Assembly: GCF_901875575.1 (NCBI RefSeq)
Contig: NZ_CABFMF010000011.1
Span: forward strand, 62,001 to 126,000
Reading direction: 5' to 3'
DNA: 64,000 nt
DNA from: an uncultured Streptococcus sp.
GTDB taxonomy: Bacteria > Bacillota > Bacilli > Lactobacillales > Streptococcaceae
Position numbers and translations under genes: made by a program. The notes under the pieces were generated by a model. It was not told where the DNA came from, made no database searches, and saw only the letters and a list, made by a program, of their open reading frames with translations. Every line of letters begins with the position of its first letter. Position 1 is the stretch's first letter. Shown here in pieces: positions 15,563 through 22,967 of this stretch.

Positions 15563-16498
15563 ATGAGAAATCCAGTAATACAGACATTTAATTTATCAAA
15601 ATCCTATGATGGGAAAATTGTCTTAGATAGGATAGATTTTACATTAAGACAGGGAGAAATCTATGGCTTACTAGGAAGAAATGGTGCTGGAAAGACAACC
15701 TTTATCAAGGCTATTTTAGGCTTGACAGCGATGGATAGTGGTGAAGTGGATATTCTATCTGAAAAACTGTTGGGGGAATTTTCTAAGGACTTGCTATCTC
15801 AAATCGGTGTGGTATTGGACAGTGCTTCTTTTTATCCTAATTTAACGGGACCTGAAAATCTCTCTATTTTTGCAAGATTGAGAGGAATTTCGCTAAAACA
15901 GGTAGAGCAAGCTTTACAAGTAGTAGGATTAGATGGGGAAAATAAAAAACTATTCAAGCAGTATTCTCTGGGAATGAAGCAAAGGTTGGCAATTGCTAAC
16001 GCTATTATGCACCAGCCGAAAATTCTGATATTAGATGAACCAACAAATGGTTTGGATCCTATTGGTATCCTTGAAATGCGCCGTTATCTAAAGGAACTCA
16101 GTACCAATCATGGCATTTCGATTTTAATATCCAGTCACATTATTTCAGAACTTGAAAAGCTTGTAGATAGAGTTGGGATACTGCATGATACCCACCTTAT
16201 GGCTGAAAAGACTATGCAGGAATTAATAGATGGTGCAGAGAAAAGGAAAATCCACCTAATTGTTTCGGATGCTTCTCAAGCTAAGGAAGTGCTTTGCAGG
16301 ATAAATCTGCAAGAACAGATCAGTATTCTTTCGGATATAGAACTTGAACTTCAGGGAGAATCACCTAATTTTGATATTGCGGTCGTATCTAACGCCTTAA
16401 AAGACAACGGAATAGTTCTAAAAGAATATTCTTATAAAAGCAATGAAAGTTTAGAGGATTATTTTAAGCGAGTAACAGGAGGTGAGGGAATTGCTTGA
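15563..16498 (+). CDS. LanF/BcrA-type immunity ABC transporter, ATP-binding subunit
   Basis: 311-residue ATPase of the bacitracin-resistance/lantibiotic-immunity class: Walker A GRNGAGKT (38-45), signature YSLGMKQRLAIA, Walker B ILILDEPTNGLDP, then a C-terminal extension. An upstream in-frame ATG at 15539 lies before the Shine-Dalgarno GGAGGAGAG (15549-15557), so the ATG at 15563 is chosen. Two permease genes follow with overlapping or adjacent starts, the LanFEG layout for self-protection against a lantibiotic. No lantibiotic gene is present, so the set looks like orphan immunity controlled by the adjacent Phr system. Confidence 0.85.
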   Translation: MRNPVIQTFNLSKSYDGKIVLDRIDFTLRQGEIYGLLGRNGAGKTTFIKAILGLTAMDSGEVDILSEKLLGEFSKDLLSQIGVVLDSASFYPNLTGPENLSIFARLRGISLKQVEQALQVVGLDGENKKLFKQYSLGMKQRLAIANAIMHQPKILILDEPTNGLDPIGILEMRRYLKELSTNHGISILISSHIISELEKLVDRVGILHDTHLMAEKTMQELIDGAEKRKIHLIVSDASQAKEVLCRINLQEQISILSDIELELQGESPNFDIAVVSNALKDNGIVLKEYSYKSNESLEDYFKRVTGGEGIA

Positions 16499-17231
16499 TT
16501 TAGTGAAGATTGAATTTCTCAAACAAAGGCATCAAAAACTGAATTTTGTCGTATATGGTGTTGTTTCCCTCTACCTAGCTCTCATCTGTTATTATGTAAA
16601 TGATGCGAGAGGCTTGTTTGACTCCTTTCCCTTTGTCTATAAATTTTCTTTGTCTTATTTAAACTTTTTGATTCTCCCTTTGTATTGTGTTTCCTATACA
16701 ATACAGGCATTTGGTGTAGAATATCGCTATCGCATCATGAACAACTTAAAACTCGCTTCAGCAAATCTGATGAAGACATTCTGGGCTAAGATTTTGTATA
16801 TTGAAATCAACGCTCTGTGTATCATGTTATTCACCTATATTTCGGTTTCCTTATTTGCACTACTATCTCGCTTTTCTTCAACAGTCAGTTTGTCTTTATT
16901 ATTAAGATTCTTCTATCTTTGTATGAGTAGTGGTGTCTTAATTCCCATGGGAGTATTTCCTTTAGTTGCTTTGGTCATGATAAAAGTAAGAGGCAAGGAG
17001 ATAGTTGGAAATTTGGTCGGCGTCATGTATGTTTTAGTGTCATTTTTTTTAGCAAGGACGAGTCCGAATATCAGTCCAGTAACAAGTGCTAACAGTTTAA
17101 TCTGGGAAGGAAACAGAGAAGGAGTGGTGCTTCAACAGCCAGCTATCTTATCGATTGTTGTACTAGGTTTATCTTTACTTGTTTTGTCTTTCTTGTCCAT
17201 TAAATCTTGGTTAAGAAAGGTGGATGAATAA
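16491..17231 (+). CDS. LanE/MutE-type immunity ABC transporter permease
   Basis: About 246-residue membrane protein with six hydrophobic segments, of the lantibiotic-immunity permease type. Two starts are possible: GTG at 16482, which overlaps the Shine-Dalgarno AGGAGGTG (16477-16484), or TTG at 16491, seven bases after it. The TTG fits ribosome spacing better and gives MLDLVKIEFLKQRHQK. Either start overlaps the end of the ATPase gene, so translation is coupled. It works with the following permease and the ATPase to expel a membrane-active peptide. Confidence 0.8.
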   Translation: MLDLVKIEFLKQRHQKLNFVVYGVVSLYLALICYYVNDARGLFDSFPFVYKFSLSYLNFLILPLYCVSYTIQAFGVEYRYRIMNNLKLASANLMKTFWAKILYIEINALCIMLFTYISVSLFALLSRFSSTVSLSLLLRFFYLCMSSGVLIPMGVFPLVALVMIKVRGKEIVGNLVGVMYVLVSFFLARTSPNISPVTSANSLIWEGNREGVVLQQPAILSIVVLGLSLLVLSFLSIKSWLRKVDE

Positions 17232-17960
17232 ATGTTGATGCTAGAATTGACTAAACTAAGAAGGCGAAAGATACTGTATATGATTCCCTTTGTAGCCATC
17301 CTGCTCTTTTTGTTAGAGTTTATGATTGGTCATCAGATTTATCAAGGGCATTCGTACGGTAGTGTGAATGGCTGGTATGTAGAAAATGGTTTCTTCTTTT
17401 TGAACTACTATTTTCTCCTCCCTTTTGCGAGTATGATTTTAGTGGATTTGATAAGAATAGAACAAGTGTCTAAAACGATTTTAAACCTCCGATTGATTCC
17501 TGTCGATTTGAAACAATTACTCCAAGCGAAGTTTATGCTTGCCTTGTTGATTAATCTACTAGTCAGTGAATTCACTTTTTTGGCTATGCTGGTCCTAGAG
17601 TTAATGGATGGTGATTTTGCTTTCTCTAGTCTTGCAATGTTATCTTGGGGACTTGTTTATGGAGCAATTGCTTTTGCTTATACACTGTCTGCTGGTATTA
17701 TTGTCCTCTTCTTAGGAAAATATCGGAAGGAACTTATCCTTGCCCTACCACTTGCCTTTTTATTGTCATTTGCAGGTTTGTTTGCTTTAACAACGGTTGT
17801 TGGGCGGTATTATCTGGCAAATTTACTACTAATCATCATGGAGGAATTCACGGTTTTAACAGTTTCTGTATATGCCATTTGGTTGGTTACCTTGCTGGCA
17901 TGTCTCTATTATTTGTTGGCAGATAAACGCATGATGAACATTATTTTTGCTTATAAATGA
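17232..17960 (+). CDS. LanG/MutG-type immunity ABC transporter permease
   Basis: 242-residue membrane protein with six hydrophobic segments (LELTKLRRRKILYMIPFVAI... start). It begins directly after the stop of the previous permease (TAAATG) and has similar topology, forming the second permease of a LanFEG-type complex. The gene ends 20 bases before the promoter of the second Fst locus, at the border of the island. Confidence 0.8.
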   Translation: MLMLELTKLRRRKILYMIPFVAILLFLLEFMIGHQIYQGHSYGSVNGWYVENGFFFLNYYFLLPFASMILVDLIRIEQVSKTILNLRLIPVDLKQLLQAKFMLALLINLLVSEFTFLAMLVLELMDGDFAFSSLAMLSWGLVYGAIAFAYTLSAGIIVLFLGKYRKELILALPLAFLLSFAGLFALTTVVGRYYLANLLLIIMEEFTVLTVSVYAIWLVTLLACLYYLLADKRMMNIIFAYK

Positions 17961-17980
17961 CAAGCTGAGAATGTAGATCT

Positions 17981-18092
17981 TTGACAAAATGTGTGAACTG
18001 TGGGATAATGGAGAGGAATTAAGGATTAGTTCTATATCATGGACTAGAAAAGACCCCAAGCTAACTTCCACATTAAGCTTGGGGTCTTTTTT
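17981..18092 (+). ncRNA. Antitoxin RNA II of Fst locus 2
   Basis: TTGACA (17981-17986), 17-base spacer, GATAAT (18004-18009). Direct repeat TTAAGGATTAGTTC at 18019-18032 matches the copy at 18170-18183 over the toxin start. Terminator GACCCCAAGCT/AGCTTGGGGTC at 18052-18086 with six T. Same design as locus 1; base changes in the -35/-10 spacer and one just before the terminator stem leave the RNA core intact. Confidence 0.85.
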
Positions 18093-18096
18093 GACA

Positions 18097-18189
18097 CTAT
18101 CTATCTTTGTTTAGCCATTTATCGACTAAGCGAAGGATGGCACCGACCACAATCGGTCCGATGATAGTTTTAAGGATTAGTTCCATCAT
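18097..18189 (-). CDS. Fst-family type I toxin peptide, locus 2
   Basis: 30 residues, identical to the locus 1 peptide except Ala for Val at residue 17. The strong AGGAGGTGAG ribosome site is at 18198-18207 on the minus strand. Its promoter is clearer than at locus 1: on the minus strand TG-G-TATAAT (an extended -10) lies at about 18236-18244. At locus 1 the matching region has diverged, so locus 2 may be the better-expressed copy. Because both antitoxin RNAs share the pairing sequences, each could cross-silence the other toxin. Confidence 0.85.
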   Translation of the reverse strand: MMELILKTIIGPIVVGAILRLVDKWLNKDR

Positions 18190-18306
18190 GGGCTATCTCA
18201 CCTCCTTTCGTAGGCGGTGTAGCAGTGCCGTAGAATATTATACCACATAAGTGTTAAACTCGGGAGACACCAATCCAGTGGCTTTTTTGTTTGTGGCTTG
18301 GTTTTT

Positions 18307-18321
18307 TGATATAATAGAAAC
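18307..18321 (+). promoter_or_regulatory. Extended -10 placing ruvB on a leaderless transcript
   Basis: TGATATAAT (TATAAT at 18310-18315) is followed by only six bases before the ATG at 18322, so the predicted transcript start is the A of the start codon. No Shine-Dalgarno is present. The same -10/N6/ATG spacing is seen at tsaE and dinF. Confidence 0.65.
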
Positions 18322-19320
18322 ATGAGTAGAATTTTAGATAATGAGATAATGGGGGATGAGGAGTTAGTAGAACGCACACTCCGTCCTCAGTATTTACGTG
18401 AATATATTGGGCAGGATAAGGTCAAGGATCAGCTCCAAATCTTTATCGAAGCTGCCAAAATGCGGGATGAAGCGCTGGATCATGTCCTCTTATTTGGCCC
18501 TCCAGGATTGGGGAAAACGACCATGGCCTTTGTTATTGCTAACGAATTAGGAGTGAATCTCAAGCAAACTTCTGGTCCAGCCATTGAAAAAGCAGGTGAT
18601 TTAGTAGCTATTTTGAATGACCTAGAGCCTGGGGATGTCCTTTTTATTGATGAGATTCATCGTTTGCCCATGTCAGTAGAAGAGGTGCTTTACAGTGCCA
18701 TGGAGGACTTCTACATTGATATTATGATTGGTGCTGGTGAAGGTAGTCGCAGTGTTCATTTGGAGTTGCCTCCTTTTACCTTGATTGGGGCGACGACTCG
18801 GGCTGGTATGCTGTCAAATCCTCTACGGGCACGTTTTGGGATTACGGGGCATATGGAGTATTATGCTCATGCTGACTTGACAGAAATTGTCGAGCGAACG
18901 GCAGATATTTTTGAGATGGAAATCACTCATGAGGCAGCATCTGAGTTGGCTCTACGTAGTCGTGGAACCCCTCGTATTGCCAATCGTCTCCTTAAGCGCG
19001 TGCGCGATTTTGCCCAGATAATGGGGAATGGGGTTATTGATGATGTTATTACCGATAAGGCTTTGACCATGCTGGATGTTGACCATGAAGGTCTGGACTA
19101 TGTGGACCAAAAAATCCTTCGCACCATGATTGAGATGTACGGTGGTGGTCCTGTTGGTTTGGGTACCCTTTCTGTCAATATCGCAGAAGAGCGTGAGACG
19201 GTGGAAGACATGTATGAGCCCTACTTGATTCAAAAAGGCTTTATCATGCGGACACGGTCTGGACGGGTAGCGACTGCTAAGGCATATGAGCACTTAGGTT
19301 ATGAATATAGTGAAAAATGA
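18322..19320 (+). CDS. ruvB: Holliday junction branch migration helicase RuvB
   Basis: 332-residue AAA+ motor that drives branch migration with RuvA. Walker A GPPGLGKT (59-66), Walker B LFIDEIH, the GATTRAG sensor-1 region, and a C-terminal winged helix ending in ...RVATAKAYEHLGY. Full length. The transcript appears leaderless. Its end overlaps the nucleotidyltransferase gene by 20 bases, so they are co-transcribed. Confidence 0.97.
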   Translation: MSRILDNEIMGDEELVERTLRPQYLREYIGQDKVKDQLQIFIEAAKMRDEALDHVLLFGPPGLGKTTMAFVIANELGVNLKQTSGPAIEKAGDLVAILNDLEPGDVLFIDEIHRLPMSVEEVLYSAMEDFYIDIMIGAGEGSRSVHLELPPFTLIGATTRAGMLSNPLRARFGITGHMEYYAHADLTEIVERTADIFEMEITHEAASELALRSRGTPRIANRLLKRVRDFAQIMGNGVIDDVITDKALTMLDVDHEGLDYVDQKILRTMIEMYGGGPVGLGTLSVNIAEERETVEDMYEPYLIQKGFIMRTRSGRVATAKAYEHLGYEYSEK

Positions 19321-19873
19321 GCAAGAAATTCTAGAGGCTTTTAGAAAAAATCCAGATATGATGGCTATTCTGACGATCATCCGAAACCTTGACTTAAAAG
19401 ACTCGTGGTTGGCAGCAGGTTCTGTCAGAAATTTCATCTGGAATCTATTATCAGACAAAACCACTTTTGACTGTGAAACAGATGTGGATGTGATTTTCTT
19501 TGACCCAGATGTCAGTTACGAAGAAACGCTGGCTATAGAAAGCAAGCTGAGAGAGGACTTTCCTCAGTACCAGTGGGAGTTGAAAAATCAGGTCTATATG
19601 CACCAGCATTGCCCTCATACTGCTTCCTATATTAGCTCTCGTGATGCTATGAGTAAGTATCCAGAACGGTGTACGGCGCTTGGACTGCGCTTGAATGAAG
19701 AATCCGCTTTGGAACTCTTTACTCCATACGGTCTTGAGGATATTTTGAATTTTCAAGTTCGTCCGACTCCTCATTTTTTAGAAAATGAAGACCGAATGGA
19801 AATCTATCAGACACGTTTATCCAAGAAAAATTGGCAGGAGAAATGGAAAAATTTGATTTTTAAAAATAATTAA
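19301..19873 (+). CDS. Nucleotidyltransferase family protein (DUF925 type)
   Basis: 190-residue protein with the nucleotidyltransferase-fold features WLAAGSVRNFIWN and D-V-D-V-I-F-F-D (paired acidic residues for metal binding). It overlaps the end of ruvB; GTG at 19310 is an alternative start that removes three residues. The reaction is unknown, but the fold transfers nucleotides to proteins, RNA or small molecules. Conserved next to ruvB in pneumococcus. A CiaR box overlaps its 3' end. Confidence 0.82.
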   Translation: MNIVKNEQEILEAFRKNPDMMAILTIIRNLDLKDSWLAAGSVRNFIWNLLSDKTTFDCETDVDVIFFDPDVSYEETLAIESKLREDFPQYQWELKNQVYMHQHCPHTASYISSRDAMSKYPERCTALGLRLNEESALELFTPYGLEDILNFQVRPTPHFLENEDRMEIYQTRLSKKNWQEKWKNLIFKNN

Positions 19874-19901
19874 GGAAAATTTAAGTTAGGTGCTGTATAC
19901 T
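19869..19901 (+). promoter_or_regulatory. CiaR box and promoter of csRNA 4
   Basis: ATTAAG-N5-TTTAAG (19869-19874, 19880-19885) and -10 TATACT (19896-19901), with the csRNA-typical spacing. The first half-site overlaps the stop codon of the nucleotidyltransferase gene. Confidence 0.82.
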
Positions 19902-19907
19902 AAGTTC

Positions 19908-20003
19908 ATAAGTTAAGAAGGCCTTAACTTAAACTCCTAAAACTTTTTCATAATAATCTCCCTATAAAAAATAGAGTCGCCCAATCAGGCGGCTTATTTT
20001 TTT
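19908..20003 (+). ncRNA. ccnD: CiaR-dependent small RNA (csRNA), ccnD position
   Basis: About 96 nt. The 5' stem AGTTAAG/CTTAACT differs from the other three copies, but the unpaired middle ACTCCTAAAAC...AATCTCCCT and the closing hairpin (AGTCGCC/GGCGGCT, 19975-19994) plus T run are of csRNA type. The divergent 5' stem with a loop lacking ACCTCC suggests a different target preference. Named by position upstream of uppS; tentative. Confidence 0.82.
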
Positions 20004-20103
20004 GAAAATACGCAACCTGATATAGAATAAACATGTTGATAATGGAAGAAAATAAGGAAATATGGTATAATGAAACGATAGATTTTTGAATAGGAATAAG
20101 ATC

Positions 20104-20862
20104 ATGTTTGGATTTTTTAAGAAAGATAAGGCTGTGGAAGTAGAAGTTCCGACACAGGTTCCTGCTCATATCGGCATCATCATGGATGGGAATGGCCGTT
20201 GGGCTAAAAAACGTATGCAACCAAGGGTGTTTGGGCATAAGGCAGGGATGGAAGCTTTGCAAACTGTGACTAAGGCAGCTAGTAAATTAGGTGTTAAGGT
20301 GCTTACAGTTTATGCTTTTTCTACAGAAAACTGGACGCGTCCAGATCAGGAAGTAAAGTTTATCATGAACTTACCAGTAGAGTTTTATGACAGTTATGTA
20401 CCTGAGCTACATGCCAATAATGTTAAGATTCAAATGATTGGGGAGACAGACCGCCTGCCTAAGCAAACCTTTGAAGCTCTGACCAAGGCTGAGGAATTAA
20501 CTAAAAACAACACAGGATTAATTCTTAATTTTGCCCTCAACTATGGTGGACGTGCCGAGATTACACAGGCTCTTAAGCAGATTTCCCAAAATGTCTTAGA
20601 TGAGGAAATCAATCCTTCTGATATCACTGAAGATTTGGTTGGAGATTACCTTTTCACTCAGTATTTACCTAAGGATTTACGAGATCCGGATTTGATTATC
20701 CGTACAAGTGGAGAATTACGCTTGAGTAACTTTCTTCCTTGGCAGGGAGCTTATAGTGAGCTTTACTTTACAGATATCTTATGGCCTGATTTTGATGAGG
20801 CGGCTTTGAAGGAAGCAATTCTTGACTACAATCGTCGTCATCGTCGCTTTGGAGGAGTTTAG
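20104..20862 (+). CDS. uppS: Undecaprenyl diphosphate synthase
   Basis: 252-residue cis-prenyltransferase making the C55 lipid carrier for peptidoglycan and teichoic acids. The active-site IIMDGNGRWAKKR (Asp about 28) and the C-terminal DPDLIIRTSGELRLSNFLPWQ motif are complete. The open frame begins at 20086, but the family start MFGFFKKDK at 20104 is preceded by AATAGGAAT and a TATAAT at 20066-20071. It heads the uppS-cdsA-rseP-proS operon. Confidence 0.96.
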   Translation: MFGFFKKDKAVEVEVPTQVPAHIGIIMDGNGRWAKKRMQPRVFGHKAGMEALQTVTKAASKLGVKVLTVYAFSTENWTRPDQEVKFIMNLPVEFYDSYVPELHANNVKIQMIGETDRLPKQTFEALTKAEELTKNNTGLILNFALNYGGRAEITQALKQISQNVLDEEINPSDITEDLVGDYLFTQYLPKDLRDPDLIIRTSGELRLSNFLPWQGAYSELYFTDILWPDFDEAALKEAILDYNRRHRRFGGV

Positions 20863-20870
20863 GAGGATTT

Positions 20871-21674
20871 ATGACAAAGGATTTACAAAAAAGAACCTTA
20901 TTTGCATCCATTGCCCTAGCTATTTTTATACCCATTCTCATGGTAGGGGGTCTCTTGCTTCAGATAGTGATTGGCCTTATAGCCATGTTAACCATGCATG
21001 AACTATTGAAGATGAAAGGTTTGGAAACTATGACTATGGAGGGCCTCTTGACCCTCTTTGCGACATTTTCTCTGACTATTCCATTGGAAAACTACTTGAC
21101 TTTTTTACCAGTTGATGGGAATGTCGTAGCCTATAGTGTTTTGATTTCAATCATGCTTGGAACGACTATCTTTAGCAAGTCTTATACTATTGAGGATGCC
21201 GTATTTCCGTTAGCTATGAGTTTTTATGTAGGTTTTGGTTTTAATGCCTTGCTAGATGCTCGTGCTGTTGGTTTAGATAAAGTTTTGTTGGCCTTATGTA
21301 TCGTATGGGCGACAGATAGTTCTGCCTATCTGGCTGGTATGAATTTTGGTAAACGGAAGTTGGCACCAGCTGTTTCTCCCAATAAAACAATTGAGGGTGC
21401 AATAGGTGGTATTTTAGGAGCTATTTTAGTAACGATTATTTTTATGATAGTTGATAGGACGGTGGCTCTTCCATATGGAATTTACAAAATGTCCTTCTTT
21501 GCTATTTTCTTCAGCATAGCTGGACAGTTTGGTGATTTATTAGAAAGTTCGATCAAGCGTCATTTCGGGGTGAAGGACTCAGGGAAATTTATACCTGGTC
21601 ACGGTGGTGCTTTAGATCGCTTCGATAGTATGTTGCTGGTATTTCCAATCATGCACTTATTTGGACTCTTTTAA
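20871..21674 (+). CDS. cdsA: Phosphatidate cytidylyltransferase
   Basis: 267-residue polytopic enzyme that makes CDP-diacylglycerol from phosphatidate and CTP. The family signature is near the C-terminus (SIKRHFGVKDSGKFIPGHGGALDRFDSML). AGGAGGA lies before the ATG, 8 bases after uppS. It is membrane-bound, with about eight helices. Confidence 0.95.
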   Translation: MTKDLQKRTLFASIALAIFIPILMVGGLLLQIVIGLIAMLTMHELLKMKGLETMTMEGLLTLFATFSLTIPLENYLTFLPVDGNVVAYSVLISIMLGTTIFSKSYTIEDAVFPLAMSFYVGFGFNALLDARAVGLDKVLLALCIVWATDSSAYLAGMNFGKRKLAPAVSPNKTIEGAIGGILGAILVTIIFMIVDRTVALPYGIYKMSFFAIFFSIAGQFGDLLESSIKRHFGVKDSGKFIPGHGGALDRFDSMLLVFPIMHLFGLF

Positions 21675-21695
21675 TAGAAAAAGGAAGAAAATACT

Positions 21696-22955
21696 ATGCT
21701 CGGAATTTTAACTTTTATTCTGGTTTTTGGGATTATTGTGGTGGTGCACGAATTTGGTCACTTCTACTTTGCTAAGAAATCAGGAATTTTAGTGCGTGAA
21801 TTTGCCATTGGTATGGGACCAAAAATCTTTGCTCACATTGGCAAGGATGGTACAGCCTATACCATTCGAATCTTGCCTCTGGGTGGTTATGTTCGCATGG
21901 CCGGTTGGGGTGATGATACAACTGAAATCAAGACAGGAACTCCTGTCAGTTTGACCCTTACTGATGATGGTAAGGTTAAACGAATCAATCTTTCTGGTAA
22001 AAAATTGGATCAAACGGCCCTCCCTATGCAGGTGACCCTGTTTGACTTTGAAGACAAGCTTTTTATCAAGGGCTTGGTTCTGGAAGAAGAAAAAACATTT
22101 GCAGTGGATCACGATGCAACGGTTGTGGAAGCAGATGGGACTGAGGTTCGGATTGCTCCCTTGGATGTTCAATATCAAAATGCAACCATCTGGGGAAAAT
22201 TGATTACCAACTTTGCAGGACCTATGAATAACTTTATCTTAGGTGTCGTTGTTTTTTGGATTTTAATCTTTATGCAGGGTGGTGTCGGAGATGTTGAGAA
22301 CAATCAGTTCCATGTCATGCCCCAAGGGGCTTTGGCCAAGGTGGGAGTACAAGAAACGGCACAGATTACCAAGATTGGCTCACATGAGATTAGCAACTGG
22401 GAAAGTTTAACCCAGGCTGTGGAAGCAGAAACTAAAGATAAGACGGCTCCGACCTTGGATGTGACTATTTCTGAAAATGGTAGTGAAAAACAAGTGTCAG
22501 TTAGTCCAGAAGAAAGTGAAGGACGTTACTTACTTGGAGTTCAACCGGGAATTAAATCAGACTTGCTTTCTATGTTTGCTGGTGGATTTACAACTGCTGC
22601 TAACTCGGCTCTTAGTATCCTTTCTGCTTTGAAGAATCTGATTTTTCACCCAGATTTGAATAAATTAGGTGGACCTGTTGCCATCTTTAAGGAAAGTAGT
22701 GATGCTGCTAAAAATGGAATTGAGAACGTATTGTACTTCTTGGCAATGATTTCCATCAATATCGGGATTTTTAACCTTATTCCGATTCCAGCTCTGGATG
22801 GTGGTAAGATTGTACTCAATATCCTAGAAGCCATTCGCCGCAAACCATTGAAACAAGAAATTGAAACCTATGTCACCTTGGCCGGAGTGGTCATCATGGT
22901 TGTCTTGATGATTGCTGTGACCTGGAATGACATCATGCGACTCTTTTTTAGATAA
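21696..22955 (+). CDS. rseP: RIP metalloprotease RseP (Eep)
   Basis: 419-residue site-2 protease. HEFGH at 18-22 is the zinc site and LDGG at about 367-370 supplies the third ligand; a central PDZ-like region lies between. In streptococci this enzyme (Eep) trims signal-peptide fragments and processes peptide pheromones. That is relevant here because two Phr-type peptide precursors lie in the same window, although Phr peptides are mostly matured by other proteases. It is inside the conserved uppS-cdsA-rseP-proS operon. Confidence 0.95.
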   Translation: MLGILTFILVFGIIVVVHEFGHFYFAKKSGILVREFAIGMGPKIFAHIGKDGTAYTIRILPLGGYVRMAGWGDDTTEIKTGTPVSLTLTDDGKVKRINLSGKKLDQTALPMQVTLFDFEDKLFIKGLVLEEEKTFAVDHDATVVEADGTEVRIAPLDVQYQNATIWGKLITNFAGPMNNFILGVVVFWILIFMQGGVGDVENNQFHVMPQGALAKVGVQETAQITKIGSHEISNWESLTQAVEAETKDKTAPTLDVTISENGSEKQVSVSPEESEGRYLLGVQPGIKSDLLSMFAGGFTTAANSALSILSALKNLIFHPDLNKLGGPVAIFKESSDAAKNGIENVLYFLAMISINIGIFNLIPIPALDGGKIVLNILEAIRRKPLKQEIETYVTLAGVVIMVVLMIAVTWNDIMRLFFR

Positions 22956-22967
22956 TCGAGGAATATT

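Larger units (their letters stand above)
17980..18230. repeat. Direct repeat copy 2 (whole Fst toxin-antitoxin locus)
   Basis: Second copy of the 250-bp unit at 13484-13734, same orientation, about 97% identical. Recombination between the copies would remove 4,496 bp and leave a single Fst locus before ruvB. Confidence 0.9.

Noticed and set aside
17856..18071. 71-residue minus-strand ORF
   Set aside because: It overlaps the LanG-like gene and the antitoxin RNA; no ribosome site.
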